DNA of 64,000 bases from Chitinophaga eiseniae (GCF_012641265.1 NZ_JABAHZ010000004.1:496001-560000), one strand, 5' to 3'. Positions 10,001-18,561 are shown, numbered from the stretch's first letter. Made by a program: numbers and translations. The notes: generated by a model from the letters alone, not told the origin.

Positions 10001-11091
10001 TCATTAAATGGTAAACTGTTATGACTATACGACATGTTCTGGTAAAGTGGAAATTTTACCATGTTTTCATGGTAGTAATTCAGTCCCTTTTTAAAGGTGC
10101 CTATCCAGATGATACCGGTGTTATCTTTATACAGCGTGTTAATACTATTCTGACTCAGGCTGCGGCTATCCTCATTGATGTTTTCGATGTAACGGACCTG
10201 CTGCGCTTTTTTATCTATAATATTAATGCCTCCGTGATCGGTACCTACCCATATCAATCCATTGTTATCAGGTACAATACCTCTCACGATGTTATTATTA
10301 AGCGCAAGGCCGGGCGTATGCTGATCTATATGCCGGAAGGTATATTGACGGGTATTGAAGTGGTAAACCCCGTTGTCTTCATTGTTGTTGAATAGCCAGA
10401 GATCCCCGTCATTGTCAGCCACCATCGACCAGTTAGCGCCGCCCAGGCTATTATTGCGATAGAGGACGCGGTGACTACGGCTGTCCATCTTTTCCAGGAT
10501 ACCGTTGCTGTGCAGCAGCCAGCAATAACCGGCCTTGTCGGCTACCAGTGCCGAAACGCTATTGGTAGCAATACTGCCGGTGTCGGCGGTATGCGCAAGC
10601 CGTGTGGCGGTATGTTGTCCGTCTGTGATAAAAATGCCGGCATTAGGGTGTAGCAGCCAGTACTGGCCCGCAGGCATCTTGGTGATAGCTGTTAGTGTAT
10701 TGCCGGGTACACCCCATTGTTGCAGCAATGTTTCCGGGTGGCGGTTAAAACGACCGGTAACGGGATCATAAACATTGATACCACTGCGGGTTCTGATCCA
10801 GAGCTGCCGCGCCGGTCCCTCCATGATCTGGCTGATATTGTTGTCGGATAAAGAACTGCTGTCGCGCAAGTCGTGGAGATAGACGGTAAAATGGTAACCG
10901 TCGAATCGGTTCAATCCTATTCCGGTGCCAATCCATAGGAAGCCAGTGCTATCCCGGAAAATGCAGTTCACCTGGTTGTTAGATAAGCCCTGGTTAATAT
11001 CAATCCGGTTAAACTGGTAAGCGAGGGTTTGACCCGGTAATGTCCTGGTAAATAGTAGAAAAAAGAAGAATATAATAGCCCGCTTCCGCAT
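7006..11091 (-). CDS. Hybrid two-component system regulator (periplasmic propeller sensor, kinase, receiver, AraC HTH)
   Basis: About 1361 residues from the chosen ATG at 11091, which gives a clean signal peptide (MRKRAIIFFFFLLFTRTLPG); a longer frame begins at 11145 but only adds a non-signal extension. Domains in order: two-component-regulator beta-propeller repeats over roughly the first 740 residues (many LWIGT/VWVGT blades), a Y_Y_Y domain, one membrane span (AFLCYVLLIVGALLLA), HisKA with phospho-acceptor His860 (NVSHEFRTP), HATPase (NLLSNAFKF, DNGIGIP, GSGIGLSI), a receiver with Asp1157 (SDISMPEMDG) and a C-terminal AraC helix-turn-helix (VAYEVGFNNPKYFTRYFK). This architecture binds a glycan fragment in the periplasm and activates the neighbouring utilisation locus, here GH31-susC-susD. 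All catalytic motifs look intact. Confidence 0.95.
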   Translation of the reverse strand: MRKRAIIFFFFLLFTRTLPGQTLAYQFNRIDINQGLSNNQVNCIFRDSTGFLWIGTGIGLNRFDGYHFTVYLHDLRDSSSLSDNNISQIMEGPARQLWIRTRSGINVYDPVTGRFNRHPETLLQQWGVPGNTLTAITKMPAGQYWLLHPNAGIFITDGQHTATRLAHTADTGSIATNSVSALVADKAGYCWLLHSNGILEKMDSRSHRVLYRNNSLGGANWSMVADNDGDLWLFNNNEDNGVYHFNTRQYTFRHIDQHTPGLALNNNIVRGIVPDNNGLIWVGTDHGGINIIDKKAQQVRYIENINEDSRSLSQNSINTLYKDNTGIIWIGTFKKGLNYYHENMVKFPLYQNMSYSHNSLPFNDVNRFVEDDKGNLWIGTNGGGLIYFDRNHNTFTTYSHDPANPNSISGNVVVSLLIDHARQLWVGTYFGGLDRFDGHRFVHYKHDPKDSNSLSDNSIWELLEDSQHRLWVGTLAGGLNQLDPATNKFAHFRPAVPSKYVSALLEDKQGSLWVGTSDGLDIRSPKTGIFRHYSNDPNNPASLSHNNVVCIFQDSQDRVWIGTREGLDLYNPKDDNFTTFRKSDGLPDNTVLNILEANDHTLWMSTPNGLCNMTFQPGTNGKAPTYHFKNYDESDGLQGKDFNENAALKTSRGELIFGGGNGFNLFYPNSIALNKNIPPVVLTDLQIFNKSILPGEKINGRVLLPGAISEIRSITLKHGENVFSLEFASLNYFHPEKNQYAYMLEGFNKDWLYTDGTQRRATFTNLDPGEYTFRVKASNNDGVWNDAGLTLKIRILPPFWKTWPAFLCYVLLIVGALLLARRIILERERLKFRMAQQTQEAARMHELDSLKIRFFTNVSHEFRTPLSLIITPLEKIIKQTGEAPLKAQLELMQRNARRLLNLVNQLLDFRKMEVQEIKLHTGEGDIISFLRELTGSFSDLSDKKHISLTFQSNVQELKMLYDADKIEKILFNLLSNAFKFTPEDGAIAVQVQYLEADAQLEIAVKDNGIGIPLEKQDHIFERFFQHDLPSSVVNQGSGIGLSITKEFVKMHGGNISVDSAPEMGSCFTVVLPVKAVTPAVAGAMEETIRTQQAAPAVAAPVNSNSKKPVVLLVEDNEDFRFYLKDNLSQYFQILEAENGLVAWKLLQQTLPHLIVSDISMPEMDGLELCRKVRTQQRTAHLPVVLLTARAEEAHQLEALETGASDYITKPFNFEVLLSRLRNIISQQTSLRKTFQQHIEANPSEIAISSADEQFIQQALQVVEKNISNPDFSVEELSRALFMSRVSVYKKILALTGRSPIEFIRSIRLKRAAQLLEKSQLTVAEVAYEVGFNNPKYFTRYFKMEYNVLPSQYKADSGKHKS

Positions 11092-11488
11092 GTGCACACC
11101 CCTTGGTTGAAAAATGTTAGCCCGACAATTATTAAGGCGCAACAATATAACACAAAACGATTATAAAGAAAGAAAGGTCGAAAGAATTCGACCTTTATTG
11201 CTAAAATTCCACGTTATGGCACTCAGGTCCATAAAAAGTTAATCAGTTAATAGCCCGGTAAAACCGGTATATAATAAGTGATATGCTGCAATGGTGTGGG
11301 GTGCCAGCCCCTTGTCATACAAAAGTAGGGGAAGCTAAAACGATTGTCAAGAAATTAGCAAACAATATTTTTAAAATTATAGAAAGGGGGCTGGCACCCA
11401 CTTTTTACCTGCATGATAATTTCAGTAACCGCTGGAATTATAATCTTTAATGAATATTGAGTATTTTTTTGCCAATTTTAGAAATTCC
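11092..11488. promoter_or_regulatory. Divergent intergenic region with hairpin and REP-like inverted pair
   Basis: About 400 bp without a gene separate the minus-strand regulator from the plus-strand secreted protein, so both promoters must lie here. It holds a perfect 10-bp stem (AAAGGTCGAA/TTCGACCTTT, 11173-11196, loop AGAA) in the regulator leader, and a widely spaced inverted repeat at 11296-11401 described separately. I could not place -7/-33 boxes with confidence. Confidence 0.5.
11296..11401. repeat. REP/BIME-like inverted pair of GC-rich palindromic arms
   Basis: The left arm at 11296-11313 reads GTGGGGTGCCAGCCCCTT; the right arm at 11384-11401 is nearly its reverse complement, with a perfect 13-bp core GGGGCTGGCACCC. 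Each arm can itself fold (GGGG and CCCC around a 6-nt loop). The 70 bp between the arms are AT-rich. Two small palindromes in inverted orientation resemble a bacterial interspersed REP pair mobilised by RAYT-type transposases, but no such transposase is in the window. Confidence 0.45.
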
Positions 11489-12286
11489 ATGAAACTACTC
11501 GCACTCAGCTTATTCTTGTCGGCCGGCTTAGCCTGCGCCAGCGTAGCCCAACAGCCCGCAAAGTCTCCAAAGGTCACCCTTGATTACTATTACAACAACG
11601 AATTTAAAAAAGACCATGCCGGTAACCCGTTCAGGTGGCATTATATCTGGAATGAAACTGATAACGGAGGCTTATCTATCTGGGGCGGCATCTTCGATTC
11701 GCTCGGCGTAAGAAGGGATAGCCTGCTGCAAGCTCCTACCATGGCTAACCTACAGCATACCGATATCTATATGATCATTGATCCGGATACAGACACTGAA
11801 TCGCCGCGTCCCAATTACATGAATGAAAAAGATGCCCGGGAAATTTATAACTGGGTGAAAGCCGGTGGGGTATTGGTATTGATGGAAAATGACTCGCTGA
11901 ACGCCGACTTTGTCCATTTTAATAAACTCAGTGAGAAATTCGGTATTCATTTCAACGGCGACAGTAAAAACCGCGTACAGGGCCGTAACTGGGCGCAGGG
12001 CGCTTTTAAAATTCCTCCGGGGCATGAAATATTCTCCGGCGTAAGCAAAGTATATATTAAGGAGCTATCTACGCTCACGCTGAAAAAGCCCGCCAGGGCA
12101 GTATATGAAGATGATGGCCATGTGATTATGGCGGTTGCTGCCGTGGGTAAAGGCACTGTATTTGCAGTAGGGGACCCCTGGTTTTATAATGAATATGTAA
12201 ACGGGGAAAGGCTTACGCCCGATTATGAAAATTACGGAGCAGCCGTAGATCTCACCAAATGGCTGCTATCGAAAATAAAACGATAA
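11489..12286 (+). CDS. Secreted GATase-like / DUF4350-type protein of unknown function
   Basis: From the ATG at 11489 the protein is 265 residues with a clear signal peptide (MKLLALSLFLSAGLACASVAQ); a start at 11450 would put 13 residues in front of it and is less likely. The middle has a Rossmann-like alternation (DIYMIIDPDTD, IYNWVKAGGVLVLMEND, FNKLSEKFGIHF), and the C-terminus has GKGTVFAVGDPWFYNEY. This resembles class-I glutamine-amidotransferase-like domains found alone or fused to unsaturated glucuronyl hydrolases in Bacteroidota glycan loci. No catalytic Cys of a true amidotransferase is visible, so a binding or structural role is likelier. It ends 3 bp before the convergent queG stop. 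The family assignment is tentative. Confidence 0.85.
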   Translation: MKLLALSLFLSAGLACASVAQQPAKSPKVTLDYYYNNEFKKDHAGNPFRWHYIWNETDNGGLSIWGGIFDSLGVRRDSLLQAPTMANLQHTDIYMIIDPDTDTESPRPNYMNEKDAREIYNWVKAGGVLVLMENDSLNADFVHFNKLSEKFGIHFNGDSKNRVQGRNWAQGAFKIPPGHEIFSGVSKVYIKELSTLTLKKPARAVYEDDGHVIMAVAAVGKGTVFAVGDPWFYNEYVNGERLTPDYENYGAAVDLTKWLLSKIKR

Positions 12287-12289
12287 TGA

Positions 12290-13210
12290 CTAATGTCCCA
12301 GGAACTGCAGGTTCCTGCGGATCCCGGCAAACTTACTGCGCTTCAGGGGAGAGTGGCGGAAAATGGTTTTAAAAGCTTCTTCCGTCAGCTCTTCCCAGTC
12401 ACGGGTCGTAAAGTTCAGGATAGCCGGAATCGGGTTGAATTCCGCCTCCTGGTGAGCTTTGGAGAAACGATTCCAGGGACATACGTCCTGGCACGTATCA
12501 CAGCCAAACATCCAGTCGTCAAACTGTCCCTTCATCTTCTCCGGTATCAGCTGATCCTTCAGCTCTATGGTAAAATAAGAAATACATTTGCTGCCATCTA
12601 CTACGCCCGGCGCTACCAGCGCTTCGGTGGGACAGGCATCCAGGCAGCGTGTACACGATCCGCAATAGTCGCCCACCGGACCGTCATACTCCAGGGGGAT
12701 GTCAGTAATGAGGGTGGCTATAAAGAAGAAGGAGCCTGCCTGTTTGTGGATCAGGTTCCCGTTTTTACCTATCCAGCCAAGCCCGCTACGCCGGGCCCAG
12801 GCCCGCTCCAGTACCGGCGCCGAATCCACAAATCCGCGTCCCTGCACCGGCCCGATATGCTCCTGCATCCGCAGCAGCATAGTCTTTAACCTCGCCCGGA
12901 TCACCTCATGATAATCGTGACCGTAAGCATACTTGGAAATACGGGGAGCATCTACCCGCTGTTCGGCGGAAGGAAAATAATTGAACAAGAGCGTAATCAC
13001 CGACTGGGCGCCGGCTACCAGCTTCCTGGGGTCTATCCGCTTGTCGAAATGGTTTTCCATATATTGCATGTTGCCATGCATACCCTTATTCAGCCAGGAC
13101 TCCAGCCGGCGCGCATCATCATCCAGTTGCTCCGCACGGGCTATACCACAGTGATCAAATCCCAGCTCCTTTGCCAGCTGCTTTATGAATAAAGTATGGG
13201 TCATCCCCAC
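12290..13210 (-). CDS. queG: Epoxyqueuosine reductase QueG
   Basis: A 306-residue protein that catalyses the last step of queuosine synthesis in tRNA, reducing epoxyqueuosine with cobalamin and two [4Fe-4S] clusters in the cytoplasm. The conserved catalytic segment GFVDSAPVLERAWARRSGLG with its essential Asp lies near residue 130. The ferredoxin part holds CGSCTRCLDACPTEAL and CDTCQDVCPWN, the eight cluster cysteines. The C-terminal repeat domain of longer homologues is absent, as is common in Bacteroidota. The frame opens with MGM, so the start is either 13210 or 13204. It is convergent with the preceding gene and divergent from the DUF3857 gene with only a few bases between, so it is probably monocistronic. 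Confidence 0.94.
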   Translation of the reverse strand: MGMTHTLFIKQLAKELGFDHCGIARAEQLDDDARRLESWLNKGMHGNMQYMENHFDKRIDPRKLVAGAQSVITLLFNYFPSAEQRVDAPRISKYAYGHDYHEVIRARLKTMLLRMQEHIGPVQGRGFVDSAPVLERAWARRSGLGWIGKNGNLIHKQAGSFFFIATLITDIPLEYDGPVGDYCGSCTRCLDACPTEALVAPGVVDGSKCISYFTIELKDQLIPEKMKGQFDDWMFGCDTCQDVCPWNRFSKAHQEAEFNPIPAILNFTTRDWEELTEEAFKTIFRHSPLKRSKFAGIRRNLQFLGH

Positions 13211-13254
13211 AAAATTACATGATTTTTTATACCTTCATGTGGCATAATTACCCT

Positions 13255-15285
13255 ATGCTTCGTAACTGTATGCGTTATATCCCTTGTTTGCTTACCTGCG
13301 CGGTAAGCGGTTTGTTGTCCCTGAGTGCCCTGGCCCAGGAAAATGGAAAAATGAAATTCGGGAAAGTCTCCAAAGAAGAATTTACCGACAAAAGATTTGA
13401 GAAAGATACCGGTGCTCACGCGGTCGTATTGTCGGAAATAGGATCTTCTGCCTTCGAAGCAGATGGGGGCGACTTACGCCTGGTCTATAAAGTACACCGC
13501 CGCGTAAAAATCGTGGATAAAAACGGCTTCGACCTGGCCACAGTGAGAGTGCCTCTATATAAAGGTGATACCAGGGAGGAGAAACTCCTCAATCTTAAAG
13601 CCGCCGCCTATAACCTGGAAAACGGGGAGGTGGTGGAAACCCGGATGGACAGCAAAAACATCTTTAACGACAAACAGGACAAATCCCTGATGGTAAAGAA
13701 GTTTACACTGCCGGCAGTAAAAGAAGGTACGATCATCGAATATACCTATACGGTGGCTTCCCCATTTTACCGTCACCTCCGCTCCTGGACCTTCCAGGGC
13801 GAATATCCCCGCCTCTGGAGCGAATACAGCGTGGCCATCCCGGAATATTTCGACTATATGCTCATCCCACAGGGATATGAAAAGTTTGCAGTAGAGAAGA
13901 AAGACTATAGCCGGGTTACCTTTTCCTTCCGCACGGAGCGTAGTGGTGCTACCGGTCCTGCCGACATGGTGACGGTAACACCTGGCGTAACCACCTATCA
14001 CTGGGCGGTTAAAGAAATACCGGCTATCCACCCCGAAAGCTTCATCACCACAGTCGATAACTATGTGCGTAAAATAGAGTTCCAGCTGTCGGCCTTGAAC
14101 TGGCCCAATGAAGCCCGCAAGCCTGTACAGAGCTCCTGGGAAGAACTCATGAAAGACCTGATGAAAGCGGAAGACCTGGGCGGTGTACTCAATAACAACA
14201 ACGGCTTCCTTTCCGGTACGGTGGAAGATCTCGTGAAAAATGCCAAAACAGACCAGGAAAAAGCACAGCGGATTTATAACTGGGTACGTAATAACTATAC
14301 CTGTACCGACCACAGCGCCCTGTGGATGGAGAAATCCCTGAAAACAGTGTTTTCCGGGAAGAGCGGTAACGTAGTGGAAGTAAACATGCTGCTGACGGCC
14401 ATGCTCCGCAAAGCCGGTCTGAAAGCAGATCCTGTGCTACTCAGCACCCGCGACAACGGCTATGTGTACCAGTTTTATCCTCTGTACACCCACTTCAACT
14501 ACATGGTAGTACATCTGACCATTGGCGACGAATCCCACGACCTGGACGCGTCGGAACCCCTGATGGGCTTCGGAAAATTGCCGCCGGTATGCTATAATGG
14601 CGCCGCCAGGACCATCGATGAATTTGCCACCCCCGTGTTTTTAAATGCTGATTCCCTGCGGGAACAGAAGTTTACGTCGGTATTGCTGGGTAAAATAGAA
14701 AATGGTGCAATAGCCGGAACATTTATGCAAAGGCCCACCTACTTTCAATCTTACAACATCCGCGAACAGGTGAAAGCGAAAGGCCGCGATGAGTTCTTCA
14801 AAAAAATAGCCAAGTCCTATACCGGGGAAATAGAACTGACCAGTAAAGACATCGAAGACATCGACAGCCTGGAATTACCCGTGATGACAAAATATGAGTT
14901 CAAAATGCAGGTAGGAGGAGAAGACATTGTATACATCAATCCATTGATGGGAGAGGCTTATAAATCGAATCCCTTCACATCTATGGAACGCAAGTTCCCC
15001 GTGGAAATGACCGGCGTTTCTGATGAAATCTATACTTTTAATATGGACGTTCCTGATGGCTATTTGGTAGATGAACTGCCTAAATCGGCGATCGCCAACT
15101 TTAATGAAACAGAAGGGCAATTTCAATACATGATTCAACAGGTGGAAGATCATATACAATTGCGTTGCCGCATCAAACTGACTAAGGCCAACTTTATGCC
15201 CGAAGACTATAGCGGCCTGCGGGAATTCTACGACCTGATCGTAAAAAAGGAAGCAGAACAGATTGTATTAAAGAAGAAAAAATAA
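13255..15285 (+). CDS. DUF3857 / transglutaminase-like envelope protein lacking the catalytic triad
   Basis: 676 residues from the ATG at 13255 (alternatives 13219 and 13270), with a signal peptide (LLTCAVSGLLSLSALAQ). An N-terminal DUF3857 beta-domain (GTIIEYTYTVASPFYRH) is followed by a transglutaminase-like fold and a C-terminal beta-domain. Aligned with the next gene, the catalytic Cys position (its YGDCKAL) is Val373 here (SGNVVEVN), the His position (FNHAIL) is Tyr (FNYMVV) and the Asp position (ECTDPY) is Glu (DASEPL). All three residues are therefore changed, and the protein is predicted to be inactive as a protease or transglutaminase; it may bind a partner or substrate. It ends 3 bp before the next gene, so the two form an operon. 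Confidence 0.92.
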   Translation: MLRNCMRYIPCLLTCAVSGLLSLSALAQENGKMKFGKVSKEEFTDKRFEKDTGAHAVVLSEIGSSAFEADGGDLRLVYKVHRRVKIVDKNGFDLATVRVPLYKGDTREEKLLNLKAAAYNLENGEVVETRMDSKNIFNDKQDKSLMVKKFTLPAVKEGTIIEYTYTVASPFYRHLRSWTFQGEYPRLWSEYSVAIPEYFDYMLIPQGYEKFAVEKKDYSRVTFSFRTERSGATGPADMVTVTPGVTTYHWAVKEIPAIHPESFITTVDNYVRKIEFQLSALNWPNEARKPVQSSWEELMKDLMKAEDLGGVLNNNNGFLSGTVEDLVKNAKTDQEKAQRIYNWVRNNYTCTDHSALWMEKSLKTVFSGKSGNVVEVNMLLTAMLRKAGLKADPVLLSTRDNGYVYQFYPLYTHFNYMVVHLTIGDESHDLDASEPLMGFGKLPPVCYNGAARTIDEFATPVFLNADSLREQKFTSVLLGKIENGAIAGTFMQRPTYFQSYNIREQVKAKGRDEFFKKIAKSYTGEIELTSKDIEDIDSLELPVMTKYEFKMQVGGEDIVYINPLMGEAYKSNPFTSMERKFPVEMTGVSDEIYTFNMDVPDGYLVDELPKSAIANFNETEGQFQYMIQQVEDHIQLRCRIKLTKANFMPEDYSGLREFYDLIVKKEAEQIVLKKKK

Positions 15286-15288
15286 CGT

Positions 15289-17202
15289 ATGCATAAGCTG
15301 CTAACAATCACCGTCACATTGCTGCTTGCCGTGGCCGCCCAACCCGCAAGGGCAGGCGATCCCGAATACCCGGTGAAAACCATTCCGGCTGCCCTGAAAG
15401 AAAATGCGCACATCGTTAAACGCCTGGATGAAACTACTATCAGGATAAATGATCTCACAGATATGCGTGTTAACCGGCACTACGTTATTACCGTGTTGGA
15501 TGAAGCCGGCGCCAATGCTGCTATGCTGGTAGTTCCCTACAGTAAGCTCAGCGAAATACATGGTATCAGCGGTAGCCTTTACGATGCGGAAGGGAAACAG
15601 GTGAAACGCCTTAAACAAAGCGATATCAAAGACCTGAGTGCGGTAGATGATGGGAGCCTGATGACGGATGACCGTCTGAAAGCGCACCAGTTCTATTATA
15701 ACGTATACCCATATACGGTAGAATACGAAGTCAGCGAACGCACCTATAGCACCCTTTCGATTCCAGGCTGGATACCCCAATCAAATATCGATTGTACTGT
15801 GGAACAAAGTATCCTGAAGGTAACAACGCCAGCCGATTTTATCCTGCGTTTCCGCAGCTATTTATACAACGGAGAACCAGTTACCACTACCGACAAGGAC
15901 ACCAAAACATATGCCTGGGAGGTAAAGCAGATCAAAGCGCTGAAGTCAGAATTAAATGCCGTGGAGTTTTACCGCCGTACACCTGCGGTATTCCTGGGAA
16001 CTACCGATTTTGAATTGGATAAATATAAGGGCAACGCAAACTCCTGGAAAGGATTGGGTACTTTCTTTTACCAGCTTAATGCCGGCCGGGATGTGTTGCC
16101 GGATGCCACCAAAGCAAAGGTGCATGAACTGACCGACGGCCTGCATAGCAGGGAAGAAAAGATAAAAACACTCTACCGGTTTATGCAGCGTAACAACCGC
16201 TACATCAGTATACAGCTGGGAATAGGAGGATGGCAAACTTTTGATGCGGCTTCAGTTGCCACTAAAGGCTATGGTGATTGTAAGGCCTTATCCAACTACA
16301 TGATGGCATTATTGAAAGAAGCAGGGATCAAATCCAATTGCGTATGGGTGAAAGCTGGCGAAAATACACATACTATCCGCGAGGATTTTCCTTCTTCCCA
16401 GTTCAACCACGCCATCCTCTGTGTGCCCGGCGAAAAGGATACCACCTGGCTGGAATGCACCGACCCTTATTTGCCCGCCGGCTACCTGGGTGGTTTTACA
16501 GACAACAGGCCCGTACTGCTGTTGGATGAAAAAGACAGTAAACTGGTGCGAACACCCGTGTATGGTATGGATTGTAACCAGCAAATCCGCCATATTAATG
16601 CTACCGTGGATTCCAGTGGAAACATAGCCCTGAATGCCGTAGTAGTGACCAGTGGCCTGCAACAGGATGATTTGCGCAACGCTATTCATCGCCTGAGCCG
16701 GGAAAAGCAACTGGAAATACTGCGCAAAGGCCTGGGGCTGTCGAGTTACGATATTGTGGATTATAATTGCAAAGAACTGGAAACTACAATCCCGGCTATT
16801 GAGGAGATGATGAAGGTAAAGGGAAATAATTATGCCACGGTAACGGGTAAACGAATGTTTATCTATCCCAATATCCTCGCCCGCGACGGGATGAAGCTGG
16901 AACCCGATACATCCCGCCAGTCGGATATCCGGTTGAATATGGCCTACCGCGATATTGATTCTGTAGAAATCATTCTCCCTGTGGGATATAAACCGGAATC
17001 TGTGCCAACACCGGTAAGCCTGTCTTCAAAATTTGGGAACTATAATGCTACTGTTATATTAAAAGGCAATACGGTAACCTATATACGAAAAATGGAACGG
17101 CAGTCGGGTACATTTCCTGCAGCAGAATATCCGGAGCTCGTGAAGTTCTATGGCGGCATTTACCGGGCCGATAGAAACAGGTTGGTATTGGTGAAAGAAT
17201 AA
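15289..17202 (+). CDS. DUF3857 / transglutaminase-like superfamily protein with intact triad
   Basis: 637 residues beginning with a signal peptide (MHKLLTITVTLLLAVAAQPARA). A DUF3857 domain occupies roughly residues 50-215 (YNVYPYTVEYEVSERTY). The transglutaminase-like core carries Cys331 (GYGDCKALSNYM), His374 (QFNHAILCV) and Asp392 (LECTDPYLPAG), the papain-like triad. The C-terminal third is a beta-rich domain. Such proteins are periplasmic or outer-membrane-associated in Bacteroidota and their substrates are unknown. It follows the degenerate paralogue by 3 bp. A strong bidirectional terminator lies 11 bp after the stop codon. Confidence 0.93.
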   Translation: MHKLLTITVTLLLAVAAQPARAGDPEYPVKTIPAALKENAHIVKRLDETTIRINDLTDMRVNRHYVITVLDEAGANAAMLVVPYSKLSEIHGISGSLYDAEGKQVKRLKQSDIKDLSAVDDGSLMTDDRLKAHQFYYNVYPYTVEYEVSERTYSTLSIPGWIPQSNIDCTVEQSILKVTTPADFILRFRSYLYNGEPVTTTDKDTKTYAWEVKQIKALKSELNAVEFYRRTPAVFLGTTDFELDKYKGNANSWKGLGTFFYQLNAGRDVLPDATKAKVHELTDGLHSREEKIKTLYRFMQRNNRYISIQLGIGGWQTFDAASVATKGYGDCKALSNYMMALLKEAGIKSNCVWVKAGENTHTIREDFPSSQFNHAILCVPGEKDTTWLECTDPYLPAGYLGGFTDNRPVLLLDEKDSKLVRTPVYGMDCNQQIRHINATVDSSGNIALNAVVVTSGLQQDDLRNAIHRLSREKQLEILRKGLGLSSYDIVDYNCKELETTIPAIEEMMKVKGNNYATVTGKRMFIYPNILARDGMKLEPDTSRQSDIRLNMAYRDIDSVEIILPVGYKPESVPTPVSLSSKFGNYNATVILKGNTVTYIRKMERQSGTFPAAEYPELVKFYGGIYRADRNRLVLVKE

Positions 17203-17212
17203 AAATAGTTTT

Positions 17213-17259
17213 ATAAAACAGGAACAGTCCCGCCAATGGCGGGACTGTTCCTGTTTTAT
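17213..17259. terminator. Bidirectional terminator, 22-bp perfect stem
   Basis: Arms 17213-17234 and 17238-17259 pair perfectly over 22 bp around a 3-nt AAT loop, with a GC-rich top (GTCCCGCC/GGCGGGAC) and A/T-rich base giving a U-tract in either direction. It separates two convergent genes. Confidence 0.9.
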
Positions 17260-17277
17260 ACCTTTGATAGCAGTAGT

Positions 17278-18561
17278 TTATTTTTCCCTCACGCTCACAG
17301 AAATATGCCTGTCTTTTTTCCGTTCTTCATCCGGAGCATCTGCAGCTGCTTTGGCAAATTGTGAACCATAGCCTTCTGCTCCCAGCAGCTGGGCTTCATT
17401 GGCGCTTTGTTTCTTCAATGCCGTAAGCACGGATTCCGCCCTTTCTTTAGAAAGACGAAGGTTCGCAGTACTATCACCGGTACGGTCAGTATAACCGCCT
17501 ATTTTGATTTTCGCCTTCGGGAAGGCTTTCAGAATAGCGGCAATATTACCTACCTGCTTCATACTTTCTTCTGTTAATTCTGCACTGCCGGTTTTGAAAT
17601 TGAGATTGTCGAAATCAAACCATACATCTTTGCCCGGTTTACGGCTATCATCTTTCAGGAAGGTGACCAGCTGGTCTTCTATACCTCCTTTGAAGGCATC
17701 CAGTAGGGTGCCATTGGGTAAAGTGACTTTAATGCTTTCACGGCTGGTAGCAGCAGGCATAGCAGGACTCGGCACGGTCATAGAAGCCGAATCTGCCAGC
17801 TGCCCGGTGCTGATACTATCAGTAGTGGTGGTACCGGTTTTATTACCACCGCAACCCCGCATCAGGTACCACAGCAATATAATGGCAATCAATATCAATA
17901 GCAGCGACCATATCCAGCGATTGCTGCTGCTGGCTTGTCTCAGGTTTACTGCACCGGCAGTGGTAGCGGCGGCGCTGCCAAGGCCGCTGGCCAGTCCCCC
18001 CAGTTTCTTTCCCAACTCTCCAATGCTGCCCAGTCCCAATATGCCGGCAATATTCAATCCCCCAGGTATGCCGCCCAGGATCTTATCTTTTTGCGTATCC
18101 AGTAATGATAGAAATGAATTGGGCGTGAGATTATTTTGTACCGCATATTGCCCCACGGTACCTAATGTGGCCGGCGCTGCTGATTGTAACAACGTACTGG
18201 CCGATGATTCCTTTATACCCGCAAAATTAGACAGCATACTAATAATGGAATCTACTTTGTCTCCGAATAAACTGCGCAGCAGGTCCGCCCCCTTAGCGAG
18301 TAAACCACCCGCGCCACCCTGGATCGCACCCGCTACAGCCCCTGGATTGGCATCCCCGGCTACTCCCTTTACCATGTCCAGTAAACTGCCCGCATTGCCC
18401 GATGAGCCGGCCTTGTTTAACAGCCCGCTTAATACCACCGGCACAATTCCACTTAATGCTTTCTGAATACCTCCTTCACTCTCTCCAAGTTGTGAGGAAG
18501 CCTGACTAACTACATTGTTGTTGAAAATGTTCTTGGCGCTTTCCAGTAAATCGAAAGACAT
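17278..18561 (-). CDS. DUF937 (YidB-like) - OmpA fusion envelope protein
   Basis: 427 residues from the ATG at 18561 (MSFDLLESAKNIFNNN); a longer frame from 18636 is unlikely because DUF937 proteins begin at this motif. Residues 1-225 are a glycine/alanine-rich DUF937 domain (GGIQKALSGIVPVVLSGLL, LLRSLFGDKVDSIISMLS). A single membrane span follows (IWSLLLILIAIILLWYLM), then a Thr/Ser-rich linker and an OmpA-like peptidoglycan-binding domain (VWFDFDNLNFKTGSAEL, IKIGGYTDRTGDSTANLRLSKERAESV) with the Asp and Arg expected to bind diaminopimelate. The protein would be anchored in the inner membrane and hold the cell wall. No operon partner is visible. Confidence 0.9.
   Translation of the reverse strand: MSFDLLESAKNIFNNNVVSQASSQLGESEGGIQKALSGIVPVVLSGLLNKAGSSGNAGSLLDMVKGVAGDANPGAVAGAIQGGAGGLLAKGADLLRSLFGDKVDSIISMLSNFAGIKESSASTLLQSAAPATLGTVGQYAVQNNLTPNSFLSLLDTQKDKILGGIPGGLNIAGILGLGSIGELGKKLGGLASGLGSAAATTAGAVNLRQASSSNRWIWSLLLILIAIILLWYLMRGCGGNKTGTTTTDSISTGQLADSASMTVPSPAMPAATSRESIKVTLPNGTLLDAFKGGIEDQLVTFLKDDSRKPGKDVWFDFDNLNFKTGSAELTEESMKQVGNIAAILKAFPKAKIKIGGYTDRTGDSTANLRLSKERAESVLTALKKQSANEAQLLGAEGYGSQFAKAAADAPDEERKKDRHISVSVREK

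Noticed and set aside
13555..14313. 252-codon minus-strand frame
   Set aside because: It is antisense to the first DUF3857 gene, with no signal or motif.
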